From assembly GCA_035222895.1 (NCBI GenBank), contig JAVYIG010005323.1:62001-126000 (forward strand): a DNA stretch of 64,000 nt. The letters are read 5' to 3'. The translations under genes and the position numbers were made by a program. This document shows, one piece after another, positions 12,261 to 48,575 of this stretch. Source of the stretch: Strongylocentrotus droebachiensis (Eukaryota > Echinodermata > Echinoidea > Camarodonta > Strongylocentrotidae). Each line of letters opens with the position of its first letter. Position 1 is the stretch's first letter. The notes beneath the pieces are model-generated. The model made no database searches and was not told the origin of the DNA. It saw only the letters and a list, made by a program, of their open reading frames with translations.

Positions 12261-15085
12261 AAATCGTTTAACCGAAAACCGTCCGGTTTTGACTGGCGGT
12301 TAAACGGAATTGGAGATATCCGTGATGTTACAGCACTAATTTGAATTCAAGTGTGAAAACAGTGGGATTAAGTTAAACCTAATAACAAATACAAAATTGT
12401 GCAAAAAATCATTCAAAAAAACTGCTACCCCTGTAGGGTATGGGAGGGAATACTGGTGCATGGTACCGATGTATTTCATTTGCTATTCTGCTTGTAGATC
12501 CTAAAGACTACATGTAGAGTAGACATAATGAATCTCCTCTTTTGTATAGCTCAGATCTTTATACACTGCCAAAGGTACCATAGGAACAGTAAGGGTCCGT
12601 TGAGGGGAGTAAAAAGAGTCTGAATATATCCACTCTTCCAGTTTAATTCTATTCTATGAACTTACTGACCTGTGAATATGGAAGCCATGAAGATACATTT
12701 CCTCACTGGTTTCGCATAATAGACGTTCTGAAAATGTATGACGACACAGAGGAACTGAAAATAATATATAAGGTTCATAAATATTATCATCATCCAACAT
12801 AAATGAAGAAAAAAGATTTAATATGAGTGGGCCGTGGGAAGTGAGCACACTAGGAAGTGGTGATATTAAATCAATCACTGATATACAAATATAAACAAAT
12901 GATGATTGAAATTCAATTACAAAATACTTATCGATGGAATTCACCTCTAAAATGCTTTTCCTTTTTTCTTATTTTCTTTTCAGATAATCTTGTAGATCCA
13001 GATGTGTCCTTCTCTCCCACAACGGTAAGTAATTTCTGTGTCACAAACCTTACTACTCAAAATTGCTTACTACAATTTGCATATTTGCTAGGGCAATTAT
13101 CCAAAGCAGTATGGAAGTGCATAGAGACAGTGAGAAATACATGTACATGCAAGAAATATGCGCCATAAAAAAAAAGAGTATGATTATACTTTTATATTTC
13201 TTTGCAGCTACTAATCACTAACTCTACAAACTTGTACAGACTGACTTTTGATACTTGAGTATTCATGAAAATCAGAATTAGCATATTTGGTTGTATTAGG
13301 CTCAACTATATACATTATATAACAATGTCATGTTGTTTTTAAGCCAACTATTTTGATTGGATCATTGTGACTTTCTAGGGTTAAATGTCAGTAGCAGCTT
13401 GATAAATATAATAGTCAGTTTTGAAATCTAAGTGCTACCCCTCTATAATGGTGCATACAGAGAATAAAAGCATAAATTGTATGTTAAACAAATACTAGAT
13501 GGTACACATAGAGATAAACACAAAAAATTGCATGTTTGTTGTAACTTGCTTTCTATTTAAAACTTTTATTTCAAAGCCTTGATTGTGAATGTTCTTCTTT
13601 TCTTCTCTTCACAGAGACTAACCACCATAAACAACAATATACAAGAGAATGTTGGAAAGGACCAGTCCACTATTTCAAATAACATTGCAGGGACGTACGA
13701 TGAGGAGAATGAGGTCCGGCATAAGAATGATAATGATGCCCTAAATGGTGGACCCAATGATGTTAATGAAGAGCCACAGAACTTCTTCAAGATGATCTTT
13801 GAGAATCCAGCTATCTTAGCAGGTTAGTAGCCCAACACATACATACATCCCAACCTAACCTATCCTGGGGGGTGTTTCACAAAGATCCTAAGTTGAACTT
13901 ATCTCTAAGTTAGACTTAAAAATTATGGATTGCCATTAGCATCCCTGAAAATATTTGTAAAAGTTATTTTAAAAGGCATAAAATGTTGATTCAAATCATT
14001 CATATTTTCTATTATCATGGGAGATTTCATGTTCTTGATGTGGAATTTATGAATAGTCTAAAATACTTTAATTTGTGCTTTTGAATATATTTCAAAATAT
14101 GGCTTCAAATGGCTCTCCTTAATATTTAAGTCCAACTTAGAGTTTAGTTCGACTAAGGATCTTTGTGAAACACCCCCCAGGTGTCCTGAGCTGTATTGAG
14201 CTGTGATCTGTAGGTTTATCAACACAGGTAAAGAGCCATCCACGAAACATGTAGAAGATATTACATTGTAAGCAAAGGCCACTTGTCTATAGTGGCCATT
14301 TTTCCTTGGATCGTCTAGACAAGTTTTGATGGTCGTTTATTTAAAATGCAAATATATCCAAAGAAGTCGGATATAGTTGTAATAACATCAAAGACAATAT
14401 TTCAGTGATAACCACAATTACAAACACAATATTAATATATGAACTCTTGCATGGTCCAAAATTAAGGAAAGAAACTAATGAATTCCCCAGGTATTACTGA
14501 TTAGGTTATTCCTTAAGTATGTAATTAAAACATAATGCTTTCATAACATCCTTATGCTAATTGGTTTTATCTTGTTTCTAAGTGAACTTAGTATACTTTC
14601 TAAGAGTACTTTCTCACATACTATGTATCTACTAGAGTTTCATATTGTCTCCTATGAAATGGTTTTACAATTAATTTAGTACATGTACATGTCCCTTCAA
14701 AGTTTGACATACATACATTTATTACTTGCCTATATACATGTATAGGTCCAATTTGTTTGTCCATCTGTAATTGATCATATGTGTGCATGTATAGAGTACT
14801 ATCAATCTGTAAATTACTTTTTATTATGTGCATGATGATATATTAATGAATGATAATGGATATTTTACGTACATGATGAATAATAATGAATAATACTGGA
14901 TGTTTTTGTTGTTTGCAGGTATGGTTGGTGCAGTGGTTCTGATTCTGCTGACGGTTGTTCTTCTCTTCCTGTTTGTCATCTACCGTATCAAGAAGAAGGA
15001 TGAAGGCAGTTATTCTTTGGATGAACCACACAAAGTCAAGGATCCTACAGCATACTGGAAAGACACCAAAGAGTTCTACGCATAA
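8696..15085 (+). CDS. SDC: Syndecan, 3' part of gene (four exons in window)
   Basis: Syndecans are single-pass heparan-sulfate proteoglycans that act as co-receptors for growth factors and matrix proteins. Exons seen: 8696-8840, 12984-13024, 13615-13822 and 14919-15085, with matching phases (0, 1, 0, 1) and GT/AG borders. In order they encode an acidic ectodomain with the attachment motif DLVEGSGTG, a short linker (NLVDPDVSFSP), an Asn/Asp-rich stalk ending FFKMIFENPAILAG, a hydrophobic membrane span and a cytoplasmic tail. The tail has the syndecan C1 motif IKKKDEGSYSLDEP, a variable part, and the C2 PDZ-binding end KEFYA before TAA. C1 and C2 are diagnostic of the family. The N-terminus with the signal peptide is not in the window. 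The gene faces MST tail to tail. Confidence 0.93.
9040..9150 (+). repeat. Possible LINE/SINE 3' tail
   Basis: AACCGTGGTTGAATAAATAA followed by AAAC(AAAC)n resembles the 3' terminus of a non-LTR element with a simple-repeat tail. No coding part is attached. Confidence 0.35.
9296..9498. mobile_element. MITE with CTGTAAA ends
   Basis: Left CTGTAAAAGTAGAAATATTC, right GCGTTTACAG, flanked by TA on both sides. The interior has TTCGCG and GCGCGAA inverted motifs. Short, non-coding. Confidence 0.6.
10111..11106. mobile_element. Long-TIR mariner-like element (TA target site)
   Basis: Ends CCGTGTGTCTCAAAAAAAAC and its inverse, flanked by TA. The two arms are inverted copies of each other over roughly 300 bases. 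The short middle has a (CA)n tract (about 10470-10489) and no transposase frame. Confidence 0.8.
11648..12338. mobile_element. hAT-like non-autonomous element with LINE-RT cargo
   Basis: TIR TAGTGCTGTAAC ... GTTACAGCACTA with an 8-base target duplication ATTTGAAT (11640-11647 and 12339-12346). Longer inverted similarity near the ends includes GTTTAACCG and CGGTTAAAC. The interior 11806-12150 includes the coding trace SNLCNRSQYEVYNNNSSNF, HGIPQGSIL and IYINDLTHSSKN, a reverse-transcriptase fragment. Poly(T) and poly(A) runs flank the cargo. Confidence 0.8.
12984..13024 (+). CDS. SDC: Syndecan short linker exon
   Basis: A 41-base exon with acceptor TTTTCTTTTCAG and donor GTAAGT. It enters in phase 1 and leaves in phase 0, encoding NLVDPDVSFSPTT (or D for the first residue, depending on the upstream donor). 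Identification rests on phase compatibility with both neighbours. Confidence 0.75.
13615..13822 (+). CDS. SDC: Syndecan juxtamembrane stalk exon
   Basis: The acceptor is CTCTTCACAG, the donor is GTTAGT, and the exon ends in phase 1. It encodes a hydrophilic Asn/Asp/Glu-rich stalk finishing with FFKMIFENPAILAG, directly before the membrane span encoded by the next exon. Confidence 0.87.
13864..14181. mobile_element. MITE with CCTGGGGGGTGTTTCACAAA ends
   Basis: The left end and its inverse CTTTGTGAAACACCCCCCAG bound a 318-base non-coding segment in the last syndecan intron. Secondary inverted motifs (AAGTTAGACTTAA, TTTAAGTCCAACTT) lie inside. Confidence 0.68.
14919..15085 (+). CDS. SDC: Syndecan transmembrane and cytoplasmic exon, stop codon
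   Basis: Encodes a membrane span of about 20 hydrophobic residues starting MVGAVVLILL, then YRIKKKDEGSYSLDEP (C1), the variable segment HKVKDPTAYWKDT and the terminal KEFYA (C2) before TAA at 15083-15085. C1 binds ezrin/Src-type cytoskeletal partners and the EFYA end binds syntenin/CASK PDZ domains in known syndecans. All of these elements are intact. Confidence 0.95.
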
Positions 15086-18000
15086 AACCCTTTCATTTTC
15101 TTTGCAGAGACTTTTATTTTATTTGCGTATCTTTGTTTTGGGAGATAGTAGGGCAAGGGATGTTGCTCAGGTTTATTCTCCAACTAATATAACATTGATT
15201 GGATCAGATTTGGACAAATGAAACATGATGTAGGCCTGCAGGCACAAACCATTCTATCATGGGCTGGCTGGCCTCAAACACCAAATTATATGCAATTTTT
15301 TTTCTCATTTATTTGAAAGAAAAGAGAAGTTATTTTTTATTTATTCATTAACGAAAAGGAACATTGAAAAATATTTTGTCAGTGCTTTAGGTCTCAGGGT
15401 GTAGCATTGTAAATGAGGAGAAGATATCTTCTTTTAATTTTTAATATTGCGCTTTTAATCTTAACTATGGGAAGAAAAATACATGTTTTTATTCTTTCTA
15501 TTTATCAATTCTTCAGCATCTCGGAACAGAAAAATCAAATAAAAGTGGGAAACGTTTTGTTTTATTAATGGATCGTATAAGTTGAATGGTATATTTTCTA
15601 CGAATTTTTGCACTTTTATGATGTATCTTTGCACAATGTCTAGCCTTTAATTTTTTTTTCTCCCTCCTTTGTCTTTTTTCTGTGTACTTCATTTAGTTTT
15701 ATTTTACCTTGAAAATAGGCAATTGTGTACTTAAGAGTGACTTTTATCTTCCATGCATACTTCATTTTGAAGAAGATTAAATGGAATGTTCTGAGTATAG
15801 TCATCAAGTAGAGAAATGGTATTCTTTCATTCAGACATTCATTCATTCCACATTGGTCTACTCATTCTTTAATCAGTATATGCATCACATAATATATCTT
15901 AGCTTTCTTATATGTGAAATCAGGTTTAGAAATAACTATTTTCCAACGTATAAAAAAATAAGTATGAAAGATACCTACTTCTTTCCCAAAGTAAGCTATT
16001 ACAGACATGAAAAAAAGTAGTGAATTTTCACTCTTTCCTGTTTCTATTCTTTAATTATTACTATGAAACGTGCCTCCATGGAAAAATCACCAAGAACGTA
16101 AATGTGTATGTGTATAAATGAAGTAGATAAATTGGTGTACCTAGACTAGCTTGATCTAGTATCTGTCAATGTGGATCCTGTTTGGGGATGTTTCCTCTTA
16201 GTTACAACAACATCAAAACAAAAACTCCTTATCATCATGCTAATCATGTTGTTTTGATCGCATATCAGTATGTTGGATGTTTTTATAAGAAAAATCAAGA
16301 TATTAAGAATGAAAAATGGAGTTGTACCTCTGAATGGACACCATGTGCTGCTAAGGTACACATGGCGTTGCATATAAGTGTTAGCTCCCAATGAAATATT
16401 GCACTCTCATTTTTATACAACATATAGATAGATTTGACTGCCAGTGAAGTATGATAGTTTGTTAGCTTGGTTATATGAATCACCTTATTTTGTATTGGAT
16501 GAATGAAAGTTTGTAAGAGTGGTGTACATGTACATGTTGGTTGGTCTGGGAGAACATTCTCTGAGAAATTGAAAGGAAAACAAATAAAATTGAACAATCT
16601 TGTCTCACATTTGACATTCTTCTATCCAAATTTTCCAGTAGTTTAGTTGTTTCAGGAGTTATAAAAGAAACAAATGAAAAAAATAAATGAAAAGCTATTT
16701 GTTTCACGACACCACACAGATGTAAGCTCCATCTTTCAGAGTTAATGCGAAACATGTCCAAGACTTACCGGTACAAATCAAATCATGAGAGTATGAAAGC
16801 GATGTGAAAACTTGTTAAATATATTCATTTTTACACATGTTGTTTCTGTCAAGCTATTGGTATCTTGTTCACGTATCATGTATAAGTAATGTGGATTGGT
16901 AAAGAGTGACTAAAAAGTAAATAACATTTTTTTTTGGGTCCAATTAATTGGTTTTAAATGCGCTACATGTATGAAAATTGTACAAAGAATTGTGTAGCAT
17001 TTTCTTTATTCAATACTTGAGTAAGTGTCTAAGTTACATAGCGGGTTTTCCATGTACGTTAAGATATTTAACAGAGTCATTTTAGATGCTGAAGCATAAT
17101 ACCATGAGTATTAGCTGATGCAAGACTGTATATATGCTTGTAAGCTTGCTTTCTTTTATTATTGTACTGGTGGTAGAAATTAATGTATATTATTAAACGA
17201 CTTTAGAACAAAGTTCTACACATACAGATATGTAGTATTGCTAATTTTATCTGATCATCATTTCTTTTTTATTCATATAGCAATATGCGCAATTGCAAAA
17301 TCTACCTGCTTGAATCAGTTACTCTCAAAGACATTTATTCAAAGTCAATATTCAAACTCTATTTATACCTTTAGTATATAGCATGTTCATACGTTTGTAG
17401 AACCTTTTCCTGAAGTCAAGCATTCTACTCAAAATACTTATCCAATTTCAGTTTATCAGGCAGGCAGGCTAGCAGACTGATATTCTAGCTGAACTTCATG
17501 TCAATATTTTTAACTGATTTAGTTGAACTACATGTATACAAAAAATGTGTGTCATTTGTAATTTATGTATGAACATCATGAACTATGCACCGATTTATGC
17601 GACCCTGAAACCTGAATCAAGAAGGGCTTCTCTTGTGTCATTCTAATTCTTTGTTTATCAAGTCAATTAAGCCACAATCGATTAAATCTTTAATAAAATA
17701 CAAGTTTTAAATGACTGAAACTGACCCATCTATGAACTTACCATCTATGTCAATAAGTTTGAGCAACGAGTCTACACAAACAAAACTTTTATAAGAAAGA
17801 GTCCATTTTAATTATACCTGTGTTTTGTGGGGAAAGTATTGTAACAATAGTATAGTAGTGTAACAATTCATGGGTTGTTTGGCATACTAGCAACTAGAAA
17901 ACTTCACAAAAGTACATGAAATTTTGAATTAAAAAAATCAATCAACAGGTAGTTGAAATTTTACCCTTGGTAGAAAGACTGAAAATGAATTCACTCACCT

Positions 18001-18500
18001 TTTAATGTCAGTGAAGTATTTTCTTGTTTGTTTGTGGACCAAAGTAACTGAAATGCTGTGAATTGTTTTTAATATCTGCAATTACTTGTGTCAGCGAAAA
18101 AACAATTTGCATGAAATCAACCTCTAATCATTTTTACTTGTGTGAAGTTTTTAGGAAGATTTGGATATTTTTTCTTCATTTTAAATAAAGAAATTTTAAG
18201 AAAGAAAAGACCTTTTATGATGATAAAACTTACAAAGAAAAATCTAGCTTTAATAACCAAGATGACACTTTGAAACACACTTGTAAGCATTTCTGCTATG
18301 AGCCTTGTTAAGTGTTTATATTAATATCACTTTATTCACTTGTCTTTTTTGGTTTTTATCCCTTTCTTAAAGATGTCTGCCATACGTTATAATAAAGTCA
18401 CCAGCATTTTTTCATAAAATGTATGCCTTCAAATTTCCTTTGTATTAAGTACGAGATGCTGTCTATTTTTGGATGACAAAAACTTGTTTCTCTAAGAAAT
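15086..18500 (+). other. Probable syndecan 3' UTR and downstream flank
   Basis: AT-rich sequence without a convincing ORF follows the syndecan stop. Candidate AATAAA signals are at 15538-15543, 16583-16588 and 17692-17697. Which one ends the transcript cannot be told without cDNA. Confidence 0.45.
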
Positions 18501-20515
18501 GATTCAGGATTAAGTTTTAATATAATTTCAAAGAAATGAAAGGATGATAAGGTAGCACGTGGCTGTAATTAAGAAAGTGACCAAGTGTGTGAGAAATAGA
18601 GAGAGATGGAGAGTTAAAAGAAAGATTAAGAAAAAAAGAACAAGATTGTAAGAAAGAAAAAGAAGAGAAAGAAGAGAGATGGAAAAGAAGAAAAAGGGGG
18701 ATGGAGGAATACAAATATGTAGGATGGGGGTGAGAGCTCTAAGTCAGATATCACAAGGTATGTATATATCAGGGATGGATTGTTTTCAACATATCAGGTG
18801 TAACTTCAACTAGTGTGGCTTTTTTACTAAACTGGTGTAAATTGCATCTGTAAAATAAGCAATACCATATATACCACTACTACTACTACTTAAAAAAAAA
18901 GGAATTCATTAAAACGAAACTTACAACCACGCCGGACACACTTCCAATGCAGAAATGTCCATTCCTCATGCTATTTTTTCCATATTAGGAACTATAGTTT
19001 ATTTACAAGTAGGTATTTTTTTTTGTTATTTTGGTATTTTTAGGCGTTTTATTCTTTTTGAGAATATTTTTCTCTTCAAGTATGTTTTAAACTTAGTTTT
19101 CTATTGAATTTGTGATCAAATCAACATTTTAGGGCAAATGTTTGACGTGCGGTATGTAAAAAAAAAAAGACCAAAAAAAAAATTTAAAAAAAAAGACAGA
19201 TTTTGGGAAGAAAAAACGTAGGCCTACTGCCGTAATTTTGAGGAAAAACGGAATAATTCCGGAAAAAAATTAATGGTTGACAGCTCTGACCGACTATTAC
19301 CATTAATGGGTAGTTTGTGATGTAAATTTTAATTCAAAATTCTGCAGAAATATCACCAACGTATAATTAAAAGACAATTTTATAGAACTTTCTTTTAGTA
19401 CCGGCATTAATTGTACATTTGTTTGCAATCTGAGCCGACTCATCAGAAATGTAATCTGTATGTGTAAATTTAAGTTCCCTGTTCTTCCCTTTTTCGTTCT
19501 CTATCTCTCTTTCCTCCACCCTATATCTTCTTCTCTTATACATTATTTTCTCTTTCTTTTCTGATTTATCTTACTTTATTCTCTTTTTCACCCATGTCCA
19601 TTTGTTTAAAGGGAGGGCTGCGGCTGAATCGCAGCCCCCCCCCCCCCCCCCACCCTACCCATTGATCCAACACCACTGATTTAAATTACATTAATGCAGG
19701 AAATACGCGTCTTGCGGAGGGAGTTGGTTTCTATCCTATCCAACCTGTTGCCGACTTGTTACTCAGAGTAGCGATTTTTATTTTTATTTTTTACAATATA
19801 ATTTCTCTCTTCTCCTGTCCGTGCAATAAATCACAAAAATCTATAGAACGATAGATTGCTAAGCTTTGAGTTGATAGAATCATCATATACATCCACACAA
19901 AACAAGGAAGAAACAAAGTCTTTGTATAAAATCCTTTTTCAATGTACTTTTATTTCTCTGATATTTAAATAAATCTGTTTCATCATCTATGAAGCTCATC
20001 TATCCGCATGACTTGCAGTATAGTCTTAAAAACCAGAAGCTTTACAACATACAGCCCAGTTCAAGAAGCAGTTGCTTTCACCGATTAATGAGAGGTGATC
20101 ACTGACACCTTACTCTCTCTACAAGTAATAGCTTGCCAGTCCATTTTATACTTTGTATCGTATACAAATAAAACCTAGCCCTAATTAATTCCCTTACAAA
20201 AACTACAGCCGATTGCAGCATATCTTACTTCTCATTTTCCCCTTTGCACATAAATTAGTAATTAAAGACAAAGGGAAATGAGGTTTGACGGTATCCCCTC
20301 TTTTTATGAATTCACAATACTATGCCATGTTTATTCCAGACAGCAATATCATAGTATGGAATTGAGTTTTACAGCGGGTACCCCAAGTTTTAACATGCGG
20401 AACTACAGTATGAAACAGTCATATGTCAAAACATGCATTATGTTCTCACTCATTTCTTGACAAGTGGTAGGTTCTGTTTGTGCTTCTACAGGTATTACAC
20501 ACATTCATGTAAATA

Positions 20516-20738
20516 CTGTGTGAGTCAAAAAAAAGTTTACACCTAGAAAATTGCTAATTATTTTAAAAATCATCTATGAACAGTAAATTATTATACATTT
20601 TATGAAAGAGTGTTTTATCCCAAATCATTTGGTATCACTTTTGTGTGGTATGTGTTCACGCTTGAATGAACATGAGGCATTGTTTGCGAGAGTGCAAAAA
20701 TCGACTTGGTGTAAACTTTTTTTTGGACTCACACTGTG
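20516..20738. mobile_element. Small mariner-like MITE (TA target site)
   Basis: Ends CTGTGTGAGTCAAAAAAAAG and, inverted, CACAGTGTGAGTCCAAAAAA, flanked by TA. The ends resemble those of the 10111-11106 element. No coding capacity. Confidence 0.68.
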
Positions 20739-22492
20739 TAACATTATTAAAGCCGGCACCGACTGTGACCCCCAAGACAATAGTAATATGATTGTTACAC
20801 CATGCTGATGTAAGCACCAGTAGATACTAGGGGATTGCCTTGCTAGACTCAGGTAGGAAGAACATACAGTTAACAACCATATTATTCATACCCTAAACCA
20901 AGTGTGAAATTCTTGAAGTATGTGAAACATTGATTTGTCCTGATTTGTGATTCTTGAGTATGTGACATATTAAGACTTACATCTAAAAGTATTCAACAAA
21001 GGCCCTAATTCAATTCCACCTTTCATCCTTGAGTTTCGTAAAAACACACACAAATTCACAAGGAGTAGGAATAATTAAGTTGTTAACTGTATGTTCATAT
21101 ACCGGTATGCACTGCATCTACAGGCTTGCACCATACAAGTGAGTGTCAGAGTACAGGGCATGTGATCCTCTATTAGTATTAGACTACTGCATAATAGAGG
21201 ACTAACATTATTCACCTTGGAAATGTGTTACCATTTAAAAGACAGATACTAAAATCATCATCAATTATTACTTGAATATCTTTATTAACCATCATGAGAT
21301 GATAATTTGCTTTCTCTTAAATGCTTCACTACTTGTAGGACAGGCAGGAATCATAGGAAATGAAACCCAGCAAGCATGGGTGTATCTAGGAGCTCTGATG
21401 CATGGAACTGCCTTTAATAGCAGAAAGGCCGGGATGGTTTATCTATAGTGAATGAAAGGATTGCAGGGAATAAATCAAAGGGATAAGACAGGATTAAGAG
21501 AGAAAGAGAAGAATGAAAGAGAACAAATGAAAGAAAGAATGAGAGCTTAAGATGGATGGAAAGGTCTTTAGGGTGAGCACTGAAGGAGATCGAGGGCTAG
21601 ACGAAAACAGTCCTTGTGATGAGGGAGAGCTTTCACCAAAAGGAGATATTATTTTTACATAAAAAGGACTTATAAAAACAAGGCCGTTTCTACAACAAAT
21701 AAAGCCTGAGGGCCTTATACTGTATCATACAAATAACTCAATCATTGCCTAAAATGGAAAATGTTCATTACATAAACCAAACATCACTTTGCTAGTATCA
21801 AAAATACTCTTTGTTCACATATATTTGTTTGTCGTTTCACTCGCCCTACAGCACAATGTATGATTCACATTCTGAACAGAAAATAGGGAAATCAAATTCA
21901 CTCCCAAATATGTATGGAGTCTAAATAAGTATTTCAATTGCTAAACAAACCAATGACACCAAAAACAGGGAATTATCAACAAAATTTAAAATATCAAGTG
22001 ATAGAAAATAATCTGCAAAATAATTATCAGTAAGGATATTGATAAACATGTGATCACATCAATAATAATATATCCCAATCTGATCTCAAAGTTGGTGGAT
22101 AGCACAGTGTAGAAAATTAATGCAAGTGAATACTTCCTCCAAATAAATCCAGTATTTGTAGTAATAAACTCAGATTGATTGAGGGGTAGCAGTAGTAAGA
22201 AACCAAATAAACACTAAACTAAAATATACAAACTCGCATATTACACAAAGAAAAATTCTACTGAAAACTGAACAATAAGACACTCAAGACATGTTGATTA
22301 AGAATCTACTCTACATGTATTTACAAGAAAAATAGGAAGATTAAAATACTATTTGCACTTTAATTGACATAGATTTTTCAAGTTTATGTTTCCTAAGAAC
22401 CAATTATTAGTATGTATACATGTATGCAAAAAATAAATGAAGATATGAGAAGCAGAGGTTGATGCAGATAGATACAGTGCATCAACCAGGCT

Positions 22493-22493
<1 letters not shown>

Positions 22494-22539
<46 letters not shown>
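22494..22539. repeat. (GA)n microsatellite
   Basis: Uninterrupted AG repeat in the convergent intergenic region. Confidence 0.95.
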
Positions 22540-22541
<2 letters not shown>

Positions 22542-25249
22542 CTTATGGAAAATGAATTTGAATTTGAAAGTGATAAAGGAATTGAAAACAAAAACAAAGA
22601 AAACAAACATGGTCTTAGAGGTAATGCACAGTATTGGTGAAACAATTGGCCAAAGCTAGACAACAATTTCAGATTTCTGATATACCTATGGCCGTAAAAT
22701 ACAAGTCCCAAAAGATTTGCTTACAGTAGAATAGGGTGCTCAACTGCTCACAGAACAATAGTCCAATTTAGGTTCCACATGTTAGGTTTTATTCAAATAT
22801 ACATTATTTTCTTCATACTTCTTAACTGATAACCTGTAGAATACCAGCATAAGTTTTGTTAAGGATTATTTTATACATTCCAGCTGTACACAAATCATGT
22901 TCTTACGAGATAAGGTACACTTGAACGAGATTCATGACCCGAAGCAACATTGTGTGTCATCTTTTAAAAAAAAACAAGAATGCAATTGTATAATCATATG
23001 TGAAAATATTCTCACAAAAAGCTTTAAAATCTGGAGGAAGAACATCGTTATAAAGTCAATGGTTCAATAGGTTGGTGGTAATTACTCATGACAAAACCAT
23101 TGGACTTGCATAATCACTAATCATTCTACATGTAAAGACTATAATCATTTCTTTCTCTCTAAAATATTTACAGTTTGTCTGTACATTAAATACATCTGGT
23201 ACAAAGAAAACATTTCCACAAACTTCCTCCCAACATTTGACATGGATTGAGTAGGATACAAACCAAACGATATCACCACTGTAATTAAAAAGATGATGCT
23301 CATGAAAGCTAATTTCTTTCAAACATTTGTGACTTTTGTGGCATCATAGGAAGGGATGCAACTATTTCTTCGCAAAAAACACATTGATAGTATTATTACT
23401 ACCTATTCCCCTTTGTAACAAATCAAGATATAAAAGCAATTGTATTGTATACAACATACCGGTAGATCATTGTTTCTCCATCATATATAAAATGCTAAAA
23501 CCATAGGAATAAAAACAAATTGTTTGGAGATATCATAGGTGTGACATTTTGCATGTTATAATAATGGCATTCATTCAATAAACATCATTGCAGCTCAAGA
23601 GCTGAATTACTAATGGTTTTACAATAAAAAAAGTGCATGAACTTGCTGGAAATTAATTACAAACAGCGTAAAACAAACAAAATATTTCCTCATTATAAAA
23701 AGGTAGGATTATTACGTTAGAACATAAAAAATGTATGTACCCAAATAAGGCTTGAAAGGGAAGTAGGAAAGGAGAAGCTGAGTTCTTAAATAATAATTAA
23801 GTATATATACCGGTAATCAAAGTAGGTGTTGTAGATTACAAAAAAGTTGAAGTGTTTAGACTGTTGAGAGGTACTTTGAGATCTCTGAATAAAACAACAA
23901 AGATTATTTGCTTAAATTACTGTCAGATCATCTTTAATAAAGGGGATAGCCTACATTGATTGGGTCATTCTATCAAAGGATATACATATAGTATCCAAAC
24001 ATTCCAACCTTAGCCACATGATTGTACTTCCTGCTTTATATCATCTATCAAGGTACAATGTTGATCAAACCATTCACTCAAGAACCTAAACAATCACTCC
24101 TTCAAAAACACTCTTTGATAGCAAATCTGGCCTGATTTCAAACAGGAAAACTGAGAAATGGATCGGGAAGAGTTTGTGAAAAATGATGGCAATAAGAAGA
24201 GTGACAAGTATGTAAAGGTTTATAAGCCATAATGGAATCCCAAAGACTAACACCAATTATGAACCCTTTGTATACGGGAGCCGAGTGGTCCCTGTATTAG
24301 GCCTACGGTAATTAGATAAGTCAGAAGTCAACGGGTTAAAGACTTGTTTTGCAACATGTAACTTGTTTAAATTGTCCCAACCAATTCAAAGTATCCTAAT
24401 GCTTATAAAGAACAAAACAAGTTTGAGAAATGATCTTATTGGGTCCTAGTTAAACATTAGCACCTGTATGGATTATCATCAATGACCACATTCCATTAAA
24501 TATTCATTAAAGTTCTTCTCATCTTATCTGTCTCATCTTTCTATTGATGTCCACAATCAAATAAGTTGATTATTATGGTATTAACTTATGCAAGTCATTG
24601 TCAACTAAAAAAAAAGAGTCAAGGAAGGATTTGAGTACCTGTGATATGAATATATGATAAAACCTCATTATTAGGTATGAATGGCAACCAAGCAGAAAAA
24701 TTGCCCAATAAGCTCATAAGTGTTTCTCGGTCCCCAGACGTAAATAATCATATCTGATTGACACACGTCTGTAAAAACACAATACACACACACACTTGGC
24801 TGGAGCAAATGAAAAGTCACATATTACTGAAATCATCCCCTTAAGCCTTGCTCAGACACAAAGCAGTAAATGTACACATATGACCTTTCATTTAATTTTC
24901 ATAATTTGCTGAGCAGTTGCCATTCATTCACACATAAACCAAATAAAGGATTACTGACAGCATACTAAAGAGAGGTATATAATACCTCATCAATCTTGCC
25001 ACCGAGACAGAAGATGATTACTGAGTATGAAGAGATTTACAGTAAATCAGATGACACTAGCTGGTATGTCCTTCACAATACTGGTAAACCACGACAACAC
25101 TCACTCTTTAAGTGGGTAATCTGCTCACTTCTTTTATGACGTCCCTTTTTATTTTCCTATCTATTCAGTGCAAATGACTTTTCTCTTTTATAACATTTCG
25201 GTCTGCAAAAGTTAGGTTTAATTCTGATAGAATACCCTGATTGCCCATA

Positions 25250-25446
25250 CTCACTATAGTAGGTATGCAATAGTATTAGATCATGTCCTTCACAATACGG
25301 CTAGACGAAGATGAAGTCATCCATGATAACTCTTAGAAAATATCCCAAGAGTTTTCATGGATGACTTCGTCTTCGTCTACCGGTATTGGGAAGGATATGA
25401 TCTAATACTATTGCATAACTACTATTGCTAACTACTATAGTAAGTG
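25250..25446. repeat. Long hairpin / foldback element
   Basis: Arms of about 85 bases share ATAGTATTAGATCATGTCCT and GACGAAGATGAAGTCATCCA with their inverses, around a short centre. It lies just downstream of the MST stop codon, so it may be in the MST 3' UTR. Confidence 0.7.
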
Positions 25447-25839
25447 GTTTTTGCTTTAACGTAGCGTATTATTCAATATTCATGCCGATTTCTGAATGCT
25501 TAAAAAGCTTTTCATGTATCTTCTGGCCAGCCTAGTTCTTTACATCCAAGTGCCAGGTTTTACATTAGTCTGCATTTAAGAATATCAGTTTTCTTTGTTA
25601 TGTCTATTGAATCATCAATTTAAATTTGAATTAATCGCTTCAGTACGATTTGCCAGCTTAGAACATCTTTTATCGAAGAGCAAAAATGTAATTGATTTAG
25701 TTATTTACCCTTTGAAGTTTGAACTCTGTTGCTTGTTAACTAGCAGTCGGGACTCCATCTATTTATACATCATTTGATTGTAAAATAAAAAGGAAACAAA
25801 CAAATATGACACAGCATTTGAGATGAATAACATAGATCA

Positions 25840-48575
<22,736 letters not shown>

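Larger units (their letters stand above)
18500..25839. other. Gene-poor convergent interval between syndecan and MST
   Basis: I see no coding exon. The interval probably contains the 3' UTR of MST (minus strand) next to 25840, plus intergenic DNA. It includes a polypurine tract (about 18575-18710), a C-run near 19637-19651, a small mariner-like TIR element (20516-20738), a (GA)n tract (22494-22539) and a long hairpin (25250-25446). Confidence 0.45.

Noticed and set aside
12135-12344. 69-codon ORF with poly-Lys/poly-Phe
   Set aside because: Translation of poly(A)/poly(T) runs inside the hAT-like element.
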